From positions 3,508 to 9,992 of the forward strand of contig DOXU01000179.1 in assembly GCA_003518885.1 (NCBI GenBank): a stretch of DNA of 6,485 nt, read 5' to 3'. Both the position numbers and the translations under genes were made by a program. The notes below the pieces were generated by a model. It had not been told where the DNA came from. It was given only the letters and a program-made list of their open reading frames with translations, and searched no databases. Positions 1 to 5,860 of this stretch are shown piece by piece. The number at the start of each line of letters is the position of its first letter. The first letter of the stretch is position 1. The stretch comes from Oscillospiraceae bacterium. Its GTDB lineage: Bacteria > Bacillota > Clostridia > Oscillospirales > Ethanoligenentaceae.

Positions 1-1912
1 TATTCCATATTGTCTGGAAAAACAATACGATTCCACTCCAAACGGTTTGAACAACTGTGACAGCTCCCATGAACACGGAAGCAATTGTGCTCCCGATAAG
101 TTGAAGAACCGGAAGCAGTTCCGTACCCATTTTTTGAAATATTCCTCCGACGCTTTGAATAAAGTTCCTAAACGGTTTGCAGTTGTTATATAGAGAGATA
201 AATAAAGTAGCAAGAGTTACAATAATAGTAATTAATATCCCCCATGGATTTGCCTCAGCAGCGACATTTAGCCCTTCCTGTGCCGTTTTTGCACTTCTTA
301 AACTCGTAATCAAACTTTGAATTCCACTGACTATACCGGTGACAACTCCCGTAATTTTCCATGTGAGGAATGCTGCGCCAATGGCGGCTACTGTTGAAAG
401 CACTACACCGGCGTGTTGAGATAAGAATGTAATAATATTCGCTGCCGCTTCAGCGGCTTTTGTAATGCCATCGGTAAGGCTTTTGGTATCAATACTTTGA
501 ATTGCCTTATCTAAATTTGGTAGTACCTCTGTGGCCAATTTGCCGGTGGCGCCTCCTAATGCGTCGCCAAACTTTTTAGTAATATCATCTTTCAGTGTCG
601 CGAATCTACCACTTAAGGTTTTAGATTGCTTGTCCATAGACTGGAAATATAGTCCACCCGCACTGGTTGACCTCTTCATAGACGCTGTGATTTCATCTAC
701 GGATAGGGTACCATTGGATATTCGACTATATAAGCTTTGCATACTTTCGCCGGTACTTTTAGAAATTTCCTGCAATGGGTTAAATCCGGCCTCTATCATC
801 TGTTTGACATCTTCAAGTTGTACTTTACCAGCACTGGACATTTGCCCATATGCCATAGTGATGCTGTCCATTTTATCCGCGTTGCCTTGAGAAATATCCC
901 CTAACATGGACATGCTGCTCATCGCTTGATCGGCTGTAAAGCCATAATTCATTAATTGTGTAGTTGTATCGGCCAATTCTGGAATTTCAAATGGGGTATC
1001 CGCCGCCATGCTGCTAATTTGTTGCATGATCTGGGAGGCCTTTGAAGCACTCCCTGTCATGGTCTCGAACCCGGTTTGATAGGTTTGCATAGAGGCATTA
1101 TAACTAACAGCGCTCTTGCCTAAATTCTCTATACCGGATATTGCGCCTTGAATTCCATTGGAAACTAGATTACCTAACGCGGCTTTCATGACAGTAAATC
1201 CGCCGGAGCCTGCAGTGTTTGCACTTTTTTCGGTTGAATCCATTGACTTATCAAGCTTATCTGCTGCGCCACTAGCGTCTTCCAGCTGCGTTTTACTTTT
1301 GGCTAAATCGGAGGATAATGTTTCTATTTCTTTGGCCAATTCCTGAGCGCTGGTTGAGGTTTTGCCTTCTTCAATAACTGTGGAGGTGTATGCAGACTTC
1401 AAAGAATCCAATTTTGTTTGCTGAGTTGCAATTGAGGAATTTAATTTACTGGTTGCGCTTTCTTCCTGCTGCATGGCTGCAGCATTAGAGGAAATAGCGC
1501 TTTTCATGTTATTTAAATTTCCAGACGTAGTATTTATTGCTTGCTGTAATTTAGAAACGGACTGTGCTTGCCTATCGTATGCGTTTTGGGCTTGCGCTGC
1601 CTCTGCCGAATTTTCTCCAAATTCAGTGCCAGCCGATGCCAATTCTGCGGCCAAAGATGCTAGCTTTGTATTTTGCTTGTCATATTGTGCATTTAACAAT
1701 GCAAGTTTAGATTCTTGGTTTTCGATACTTTGGGATAAAACACCACTTTGAGCAGATAGAGCCGCCTGACTTCTATCATTTTTATCAAATTCGGAGGCCA
1801 CAAGAGCCATTTCGCTCTGCAAAGTTCTAAGGTTTTGATTGATGCTATTTAGTGCACTATTAAACTCCTTTTCTCCAGCAAGTGAAATGCGTGGCCCAAT
1901 ATCGTACGCTAT
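1..1912 (-). CDS. Phage tail tape measure protein, N-terminal 637 residues (3' end beyond the window)
   Basis: Tape measure proteins set tail length, act as a scaffold for the tube, and are ejected with the DNA at infection. I translated the frame by hand from 1912 to the left edge and it is open throughout, without a stop. Residues about 10-240 are Gln/Ser/Ala/Lys-rich and look like a long coiled coil. Residues about 260-400 match the conserved tape measure domain of siphophages, including TPFEIPELAD (about 305-314), MNYGFTADQA and MIEAGFNPLQEISKSTGES. Hydrophobic stretches at about 500-535 and 557-575 are typical membrane-like segments, the second followed by LYNNCKPFRNFIQSVGGIFQ. In-frame TGA at 1921-1919 bars any upstream start, and no ATG, GTG or TTG lies in the first ~25 codons. 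The start is placed at ATA (1912-1910), 7 nt after GAGGTG, giving (M)AYDIGPRISLAGEKEF, the usual N-terminus of this family. Identity is near certain; the start codon is the doubtful part. Confidence 0.95.
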   Translation of the reverse strand, partial: MAYDIGPRISLAGEKEFNSALNSINQNLRTLQSEMALVASEFDKNDRSQAALSAQSGVLSQSIENQESKLALLNAQYDKQNTKLASLAAELASAGTEFGENSAEAAQAQNAYDRQAQSVSKLQQAINTTSGNLNNMKSAISSNAAAMQQEESATSKLNSSIATQQTKLDSLKSAYTSTVIEEGKTSTSAQELAKEIETLSSDLAKSKTQLEDASGAADKLDKSMDSTEKSANTAGSGGFTVMKAALGNLVSNGIQGAISGIENLGKSAVSYNASMQTYQTGFETMTGSASKASQIMQQISSMAADTPFEIPELADTTTQLMNYGFTADQAMSSMSMLGDISQGNADKMDSITMAYGQMSSAGKVQLEDVKQMIEAGFNPLQEISKSTGESMQSLYSRISNGTLSVDEITASMKRSTSAGGLYFQSMDKQSKTLSGRFATLKDDITKKFGDALGGATGKLATEVLPNLDKAIQSIDTKSLTDGITKAAEAAANIITFLSQHAGVVLSTVAAIGAAFLTWKITGVVTGIVSGIQSLITSLRSAKTAQEGLNVAAEANPWGILITIIVTLATLFISLYNNCKPFRNFIQSVGGIFQKMGTELLPVLQLIGSTIASVFMGAVTVVQTVWSGIVLFFQTIWN

Positions 1913-1919
1913 ATTATTT

Positions 1920-1925
1920 CACCTC
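1920..1925 (-). promoter_or_regulatory. Ribosome binding site of the tape measure gene
   Basis: GAGGTG on the minus strand is a good Shine-Dalgarno match. It ends 7 nt before ATA at 1912-1910 and 19 nt before ATT at 1900-1898, so it favours the ATA codon as initiator. The site overlaps an ATG AGG TGA triplet series (1927-1919) that is in frame with the tape measure but closed by TGA. Confidence 0.75.
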
Positions 1926-1937
1926 ATTATTTTAAAT

Positions 1938-1969
1938 AAAAAATAGCACACCATAATAGGTGTGCTATT
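1938..1969 (-). terminator. Intrinsic terminator or attenuator between the chaperone extension and the tape measure gene
   Basis: A perfect 11-bp inverted repeat (AATAGCACACC at 1942-1952 and GGTGTGCTATT at 1959-1969) encloses a 6-nt loop. Read on the minus strand, the 3' arm runs into six T residues (1943-1938), the form of a Rho-independent terminator. On the plus strand the 3' arm is followed by AAATAAG, so it should work only in the direction of the operon. It starts 11 nt after the stop of the frameshift extension and ends about 12 nt before the tape measure Shine-Dalgarno. As the tape measure gene has no evident promoter of its own here, partial read-through (attenuation) is more plausible than full termination. 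Confidence 0.85.
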
Positions 1970-1980
1970 AAATAAGCGGA

Positions 1981-2570
1981 TTAAAGCCAAGTGGGGACGC
2001 CAGATGCTCTTTTGTAAGTTTTGCCGTGTTTTGTACGCACATCGGGATCTTTCCACGCTATAAATTCCACCAAGGTTTCTAAGCTTGTTTCGTCTACATC
2101 GTGAGGGTTGAAAAATAAATTTTCAGCTAGTTTCCTGTAAAGCCCCATTATAACTTGTTCTGGCGATTGATTTTGTACGCTTGCGACGTCCCCTTTTAGT
2201 TTTTTGAAAGAATTCCCGTAACGCCCGCAAAAATTTGTTGAGCTTGTTCGTCTACTTCTTCTTTAGTTAGGTTGTTTTCTAATTCATCTACGGTAAATTT
2301 CTCTTTGTAAGTCTCACAAATCAAGTTCAATTTTCTTATGCTTAACTCATCCAACTTGTTTAGAACTTCTTGAGCGTCTTGCAAAAATTCTGGGTCTAAC
2401 TCTTGTGTTTCTTCATTCAGTTGGCTTGGCTGCATATCTTGCAGTTTTTTTGCTTTAGTGGCGAGTTCCACTGTATCTGCCTGTATTTTCATGGCTTCGC
2501 GGGAGAGCCTCATGGTAATTAAGCTAGCAGTATAAATTTTTTTCCCCAATTTAAGTGTTAATGTTTTCAT
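1981..2570 (-). CDS. Tail assembly chaperone, long form made by -1 frameshift (lambda gpGT-like)
   Basis: This is the predicted frameshift product: 124 residues shared with the short chaperone, then 72 residues read in the -1 frame from C2199 to the TAA at 1983-1981, about 196 residues in all. The extension begins LKGDVASVQNQSPEQ and ends KRASGVPTWL; it is Trp/aromatic-containing and unlike random out-of-frame sequence. It has no ATG near its beginning and no ribosome binding site, so it is unlikely to be a separate gene. In lambda the G and GT proteins bind the tape measure and recruit tube subunits, and many siphophages keep the same arrangement just upstream of the tape measure gene. The assignment rests on position, the heptamer at 2205-2199 and the open -1 frame; frameshift efficiency is unknown. 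Confidence 0.85.
2196..2570 (-). CDS. Tail assembly chaperone, short form (lambda gpG-like)
   Basis: A 124-residue, charged, mainly helical protein (MKTLTLKLGKKIYTASLI... to ...GVTGILSKN) located between the major tail protein and the tape measure gene, where siphophages carry the tail chaperone. Residues about 1-20 look like a short beta segment; about 20-124 are helical and rich in Glu, Lys and Gln. The start is ATG at 2570-2568 because AAGGGA (2583-2578) lies 7 nt upstream. A longer in-frame reading from 2633 would run 64 nt into the end of the tail protein gene and is unlikely. The stop TAA (2198-2196) directly follows a slippery heptamer, so a fraction of ribosomes should make the longer form. 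Function is inferred from context and architecture more than from a diagnostic motif. Confidence 0.85.
   Translation of the reverse strand: MKTLTLKLGKKIYTASLITMRLSREAMKIQADTVELATKAKKLQDMQPSQLNEETQELDPEFLQDAQEVLNKLDELSIRKLNLICETYKEKFTVDELENNLTKEEVDEQAQQIFAGVTGILSKN
2199..2205 (-). promoter_or_regulatory. Programmed -1 frameshift site, A AAA AAC
   Basis: The zero-frame codons are TCA AAA AAC TAA. The last A of TCA plus AAA AAC forms a canonical X XXY YYZ heptamer immediately before the stop. A slip of one base back continues as CTA AAA GGG GAC and stays open for 72 codons. Downstream I can find only a weak hairpin (ACGT/GCGT with loop CGCAA, about 2190-2178), so any stimulatory structure is uncertain. 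A GGGA at 2218-2215 upstream might act as an internal Shine-Dalgarno-type stimulator, but this is speculation. Confidence 0.85.
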
Positions 2571-2581
2571 TTGTTTTTCCC

Positions 2582-3205
2582 TTATGATCCGGATTTTGTA
2601 GGCCCGTCTGGAGTTTGCACTGCAAAGAACCATTCGTCTGCTGCTTCCTGTTGGAAGTTTTCATCATCCGTATCTGCGAAAATTCTCTTGAGGCCTTTGT
2701 TTTTTCCGTCAATTTCCCATTTGTGTGTGGTAACAACAGCCGTATAAGTCAATTCGTAAGTGTGTTCATTCACATCGTCCGTCTTGCTTTCTGCATCCTC
2801 TGTACCACCGGAAAAGTTTCCTTTCATGTATTGATAATATCTATATTCACTTGGCCCTTTATTGAATCTGAACGACAATGCCATGTCTGGAGGATTTAAA
2901 ACACCATCGTCAAGTACACGTCCAGACTCTTCATCATAATTTTTCCCTAAGATTTTCGCTGCCGTTTTCGCGGGAACACCAGACACAGTAACGGTGATCG
3001 TTGTCACACCTTCGGTGTTATAGTTAAACCCTGGCACATTATCGTAATATGTTGTTTTTGTGTTTGTACTGACCTCTGCAGAAATCTCCGCAGAGGGTGC
3101 AAGAAACTCATTAGGTCCAGCTGTGTAGTTTTCGTCCGAATCTTCTGTGACAAGTGCCACCGTAGCACTATCTACACCTACAAATTCACCAAATTCTTTA
3201 CCCAT
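2582..3205 (-). CDS. Major tail (tube) protein, phi13 type
   Basis: This 207-residue protein has the size, position and character of siphophage tail tube subunits, which form hexameric rings around the tape measure. It is beta-rich, with alternating strands such as GVTTITVTVSGVPAKTAAKILG (about 66-87, interrupted by loops), a conserved-looking MALSFRFNKGPSEYRYYQYMKGNF segment near the centre (about 108-131), and a final strand pair around HTYELTYTAVVTTHKW (about 138-153). It lies after the gp10-like gene and before the chaperone, exactly where the tube gene is expected. There is no obvious C-terminal Ig-like domain. ATG at 3205-3203 is the chosen start; the nearest Shine-Dalgarno, AAGGAG (3224-3219), overlaps the stop of the preceding gene and lies 13 nt away, longer than usual. 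The stop TAA at 2584-2582 overlaps the chaperone's Shine-Dalgarno. Confidence 0.9.
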   Translation of the reverse strand: MGKEFGEFVGVDSATVALVTEDSDENYTAGPNEFLAPSAEISAEVSTNTKTTYYDNVPGFNYNTEGVTTITVTVSGVPAKTAAKILGKNYDEESGRVLDDGVLNPPDMALSFRFNKGPSEYRYYQYMKGNFSGGTEDAESKTDDVNEHTYELTYTAVVTTHKWEIDGKNKGLKRIFADTDDENFQQEAADEWFFAVQTPDGPTKSGS

Positions 3206-3223
3206 ATATGTAATATTTCTCCT

Positions 3224-3709
3224 TTATTCTTGCTTTTGCAGTGCTTCATTAATAACTTGTTCCATTTGCTTTTCTGCTTCACCTTTTGAAGAGTTCAAAC
3301 CCGGTCTTACAAATGGTGTCTTTTTACGGACACTTGATCCGCTTTCTATAGATCTCGCTAGCAATTGATTGGGTAAACCATTAGGATATTTTTTGGTCGG
3401 CATACTTCCATACCCATCAAATCCTATTTTGGTATTCCAGTTGCCTTGATTATCAAGAGAGATTTTTGCAATGCCAAATGAATGGACCAGATCAAGTTTA
3501 TGTCTTTTGGGCAAGCCTGAAAATTGTTCGCCATTTTTTAAATGTTTAAAATTTTCTTCTGGTAGCGCCACAAGGTTTTGCTTTATTTTATCTGCCACGA
3601 CTTTTGCGCCAGCATATACAGCCTGTTTTGCAATTTTCTCCTGATTGGTTTGCAATCGCGAGAGCATAAGCGTATAGGCTTCACTGGCTTTAATCAACAT
3701 ACGAGCCAT
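3224..3709 (-). CDS. HK97 gp10-like neck/tail-completion protein
   Basis: A 161-residue basic protein of the HK97 gp10-like family, which acts at the head-tail junction. Typical features are an N-terminal MARMLIKASEAYTLMLSRLQ helix, the following KIAKQAVYAGAKVVADKIKQN segment (about 24-44), a central HKLDLVHSFGIAKI and NTKIGFDGYG strand region, PNQLLARSIESGSS, and a C-terminal KKTPFVRPGL followed by a helix ending in QKQE. The start is taken at ATG 3709-3707, which shares one base with the preceding stop (TAATG), the usual sign of translational coupling. An in-frame ATG 18 nt further upstream (3727) would add MGGISL inside the preceding gene; the family's typical N-terminus favours 3709. The stop TAA (3226-3224) overlaps the Shine-Dalgarno of the tail tube gene. 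Confidence 0.92.
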   Translation of the reverse strand: MARMLIKASEAYTLMLSRLQTNQEKIAKQAVYAGAKVVADKIKQNLVALPEENFKHLKNGEQFSGLPKRHKLDLVHSFGIAKISLDNQGNWNTKIGFDGYGSMPTKKYPNGLPNQLLARSIESGSSVRKKTPFVRPGLNSSKGEAEKQMEQVINEALQKQE

Positions 3710-4029
3710 TAAACTAATACCACCCATACAAACTCATAGTGAATATACCCCGTTTCTTCCTCATACTGTACAGAGTTTAATTTATTTGGTATATCTACTT
3801 TAGATAATGCAATTTGAATGGCCTCTACATAGGGGTCATCTTGTTTTTTGGTAAAGTAATCAACTGTACCGGTTATTTTACGTAAGCTTGTCCGGTTATC
3901 TGCATGGCTGGAGTTTTCACCATCTTCACCCCACACAATGTATTGATTGGCCTGCTTGAATGCCTGAAAGTGTCCCACATTAGTTGTTACGGTCAGCAAC
4001 GCATTTTTCAAATTTTCAAGAGAACTCAT
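3709..4029 (-). CDS. Probable tail terminator protein
   Basis: A 106-residue protein that resembles the small tail terminator/tail-completion proteins of Bacillota siphophages, which cap the tube once it reaches full length and present it to the head. Recognisable stretches are ANQYIVWGEDGENS (about 27-40), ITGTVDYFTKKQDDPYVEAIQ (split over about 52-72) and the C-terminal NSVQYEEETGYIHYEFVW. The DYxT...DP...I.. and QYEEETGYIHYE patterns are the strongest links to this family. Its start ATG (4029-4027) lies within the end of the adaptor gene, an overlap of 14 nt, and its stop overlaps the start of the gp10-like gene, so translation of all three is probably coupled. The function is assigned from family resemblance and position; a general 'minor tail/head-tail joining' role is the fallback. 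Confidence 0.82.
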   Translation of the reverse strand: MSSLENLKNALLTVTTNVGHFQAFKQANQYIVWGEDGENSSHADNRTSLRKITGTVDYFTKKQDDPYVEAIQIALSKVDIPNKLNSVQYEEETGYIHYEFVWVVLV

Positions 4030-4369
4030 ATTTTTGCGTTATCCTTTCAAGTGTCAAGTCCATAACGGGCGGGATAACCGATTCCGGCTTTTGTATTAGC
4101 ATGATGCGGTACTGTTCTTCATCGTTCAGAACAGCAATATCTTGGGGGCTAATATTCCCCCTAAATAAACACCTTATTACCCTATCAACACGCGCACCGG
4201 CTTGCATCGCTTGATAATAACGCTGATTTCCCACGGTACGTTCGTGGTATCTGAGTAATTCTTTTAATACAGGGGATGGCGTGGGAATATCTCCCGGGTC
4301 TGCTGTGTTTTCCACTGTATAGATTTTTACGATGCCATCATTTTGTGTTTGCGCTGTACTACGAACCAT
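4016..4369 (-). CDS. Head closure / head-tail adaptor protein (SPP1 gp16-like)
   Basis: A 117-residue protein of the phage head-tail adaptor (stopper) family, which binds below the gp6-like connector and closes the DNA channel until the tail docks. The sequence carries the diagnostic segments LLRYHERTVGNQRYYQAMQA (about 38-57), GARVDRVIRCLFRGNISPQD (about 58-77), EEQYRIMLIQ (about 84-93) and PPVMDLTLERI (about 100-110), in the order seen in Bacillota siphophages. ATG at 4369-4367 overlaps the end of the connector gene by 11 nt, and its own TGA stop lies 14 nt inside the next gene. This is the only complete gene here that ends in TGA; the others use TAA or TAG. Confidence 0.93.
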   Translation of the reverse strand: MVRSTAQTQNDGIVKIYTVENTADPGDIPTPSPVLKELLRYHERTVGNQRYYQAMQAGARVDRVIRCLFRGNISPQDIAVLNDEEQYRIMLIQKPESVIPPVMDLTLERITQKYEFS

Positions 4370-4652
4370 TATCCATGATCTCCGTTTGAATCTGTAACGC
4401 TAATAATTCATGTAAATAATTATTTTGGAACTCATCCAGTGCGCTACTGTTTGTATACCGGCAATACTCAAAGAGCAATTCACGTGCTTTACTTTCGCTT
4501 GTATAATCCAAATCGATACCCGCAGTTTGATTTAAATAATTCATTCCTCGTGCGATAATACCAGTCAGCTTTGCATCGGTGTCCGGGTCGTCCCATGTAA
4601 TGTTCATATAGTTTTTTGTTGCATTTAATAAATCATTCGTGACATTTAGCAT
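4359..4652 (-). CDS. gp6-like head-tail connector protein
   Basis: A 97-residue, mostly helical protein of the HK97 gp6-like connector family, which forms a ring under the portal and is the first adaptor between head and tail. Typical elements are the N-terminal LLNATKNYMNITWDDPDTDA (about 8-27), the helix KLTGIIARGMNYLNQTAGID, and a C-terminal RELLFEYCRYTNSSALDEFQ followed by LHELLALQIQ. AAGGG (4665-4661), inside the preceding stop region, lies 8 nt before ATG 4652-4650. An ATG TAA pair (4658-4653) directly precedes the real start in the same frame and cannot be used. The gap to the capsid gene is 11 nt. Its end overlaps the adaptor gene by 11 nt, consistent with the two being made in matched amounts. 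Confidence 0.93.
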   Translation of the reverse strand: MLNVTNDLLNATKNYMNITWDDPDTDAKLTGIIARGMNYLNQTAGIDLDYTSESKARELLFEYCRYTNSSALDEFQNNYLHELLALQIQTEIMDNGS

Positions 4653-4663
4653 TTACATTACCC

Positions 4664-5857
4664 TTACGAGCCTGAAACCTCCGCAGAATTTACAACCTCA
4701 ACTTTTGGAACATATGGAACCAGGCCAGAAATATCCAATAGAATGAATGCATTCTCATCTAAAGCACGACCATTACCATAAAGTTTAATTGTATAAACTC
4801 GTAGATTTTCTAAAAATTTATATTCGTCTGAGTATTCAATTTTTCCTCCTTTTCCAGTTCCCAGTCCCATGAAATACCTGTCACCAAGACCAATAACTGC
4901 TTGGCCAACCGGAATGCCCGCAGACTGCACTACTGTAGTGGGAAATGGAAACACATTATAGTTGAATGTGCCGTCAATTGTGCGAGGGGTTACAGATGGA
5001 AATATCTTTGTAAAGTAATCTTCTGGATTCACAACAAGCAAGACTGAGGTAATTGCACGACGATTGCCGTTGTCTGTTTTAGAAAGATCGGAAAGTAGTG
5101 CCCCATATGTGACAGTGTCAAATGCTGTAATGGCCCTAGCATCTTTTTGAGGATATACTCCATCGACTACACCAGTCAATTTCCGACTCATACCAACTGG
5201 TTTACCGTTACCGTCGCCGTTGACGATAGTAGCTTCCAATTCAGCGGCCAATGCCTCACTCAATACAGTTCTAACAAATTGATCTAACCAAGTTGGCCCC
5301 AGGTCAAGCATGTCCTTGGATACAGGAATAAACGCGGTCAACTTTTTCTGCGAGAGGTCAACGCTTTGAAATTCGCCTGCAAGTTCATCACTGATTTTGC
5401 TGCCCAGTTCTCCCCAACCTGCCACGCCTGAACTTTTGGCTGTTAAAAATCGAGTTAATACTGTGGTATTTTGGAAGTTAACAGCATCGAGCAAAGGATG
5501 GTTGGTGGAAATATCTTCAAAAATGGAATCTATCGTGGTCAGAGGAAGAGTTTCATCAATTAATACAACAGCGTTCTTTGGCCTTCCACTGGAAATATCG
5601 TCGCGTGCCTGTACAATGGCTTTTTGCCAGTAAGTAAATTCTTCACTTGTTAGTGGCCTTTTTCCTCGTTGAGCGAGGATATTCGCATCGGATTTTTTAA
5701 ATAATTCGTGTGCTTCATTTAAAACACGCTTTTCGGTGTATTCTGCCAATTCTTTGAAAGCTTGTTCAAATTTTTCTGGGTCACCATCTGTTGCAGATTT
5801 CCCGATTTTTGTCAAAATGTCGTTTCGGTCTTTTTCAAATGCGTCTAAGTTTTGCAT
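4664..5857 (-). CDS. Major capsid protein, HK97 fold
   Basis: A 397-residue HK97-family capsid subunit that assembles into the icosahedral prohead. Residues about 1-90 form a charged, helical region (DAFEKDRNDILTKIGK, FKELAEYTEKRVLNEAHELF) matching the N-terminal scaffolding (delta) domain that the adjacent protease removes during maturation; the cleavage point is not visible but probably lies around residues 90-105. The mature part includes VDLSQKKLTAFIPVSKDMLD (beta segment leading into the spine helix), EALAAELEATIVNGDGNGKP (the end of the spine helix and the GDG.GKP motif common to this family), and a C-terminal FLENLRVYTIKLYGNGRALD. AAAGGA (5870-5865) lies 7 nt before ATG 5857-5855. The start is 3 nt after the protease stop. 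I see no frameshift or fused decoration domain. Confidence 0.96.
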   Translation of the reverse strand: MQNLDAFEKDRNDILTKIGKSATDGDPEKFEQAFKELAEYTEKRVLNEAHELFKKSDANILAQRGKRPLTSEEFTYWQKAIVQARDDISSGRPKNAVVLIDETLPLTTIDSIFEDISTNHPLLDAVNFQNTTVLTRFLTAKSSGVAGWGELGSKISDELAGEFQSVDLSQKKLTAFIPVSKDMLDLGPTWLDQFVRTVLSEALAAELEATIVNGDGNGKPVGMSRKLTGVVDGVYPQKDARAITAFDTVTYGALLSDLSKTDNGNRRAITSVLLVVNPEDYFTKIFPSVTPRTIDGTFNYNVFPFPTTVVQSAGIPVGQAVIGLGDRYFMGLGTGKGGKIEYSDEYKFLENLRVYTIKLYGNGRALDENAFILLDISGLVPYVPKVEVVNSAEVSGS

Positions 5858-5860
5858 TAA

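Noticed and set aside
531..1751. Plus-strand reading frames at 531-890, 1158-1346 and 1473-1751.
   Set aside because: They are antisense to the continuous tape measure frame, have low-complexity Ser/Ala/Leu-rich translations, and lack convincing family features; they are shadows.
1919..1927. ATG AGG TGA just upstream of and in frame with the tape measure gene, as if the real start were this ATG with TGA read as an amino acid.
   Set aside because: No Shine-Dalgarno precedes this ATG, while GAGGTG overlaps it and suits the ATA downstream. No complete gene in the window has an internal in-frame TGA, and the adaptor gene uses TGA as its stop, so recoding has no support.
1942..1969. The inverted repeat as a phage operator, att core or insertion-sequence end.
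   Set aside because: It is a single short perfect hairpin with a directional T-tract, with no flanking direct repeats, integrase or transposase; a transcription terminator explains all its features.
2178..2190. A stimulatory hairpin or pseudoknot downstream of the slip site.
   Set aside because: The best stem I can find by eye is four pairs including a wobble, too weak to claim as a feature; it needs a folding calculation.
1981..2195. A separate small gene downstream of the chaperone.
   Set aside because: The frame has no start codon with a ribosome binding site near its beginning and continues exactly from the -1 slip site, so it is better explained as the frameshift extension.
2571..2736. 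The minus-strand 61-residue frame at 2551-2736 and the upstream extension of the chaperone to 2633.
   Set aside because: Both lie mostly inside the well-supported tail tube gene and have no ribosome binding site; AAGGGA points to ATG 2570 as the chaperone start.
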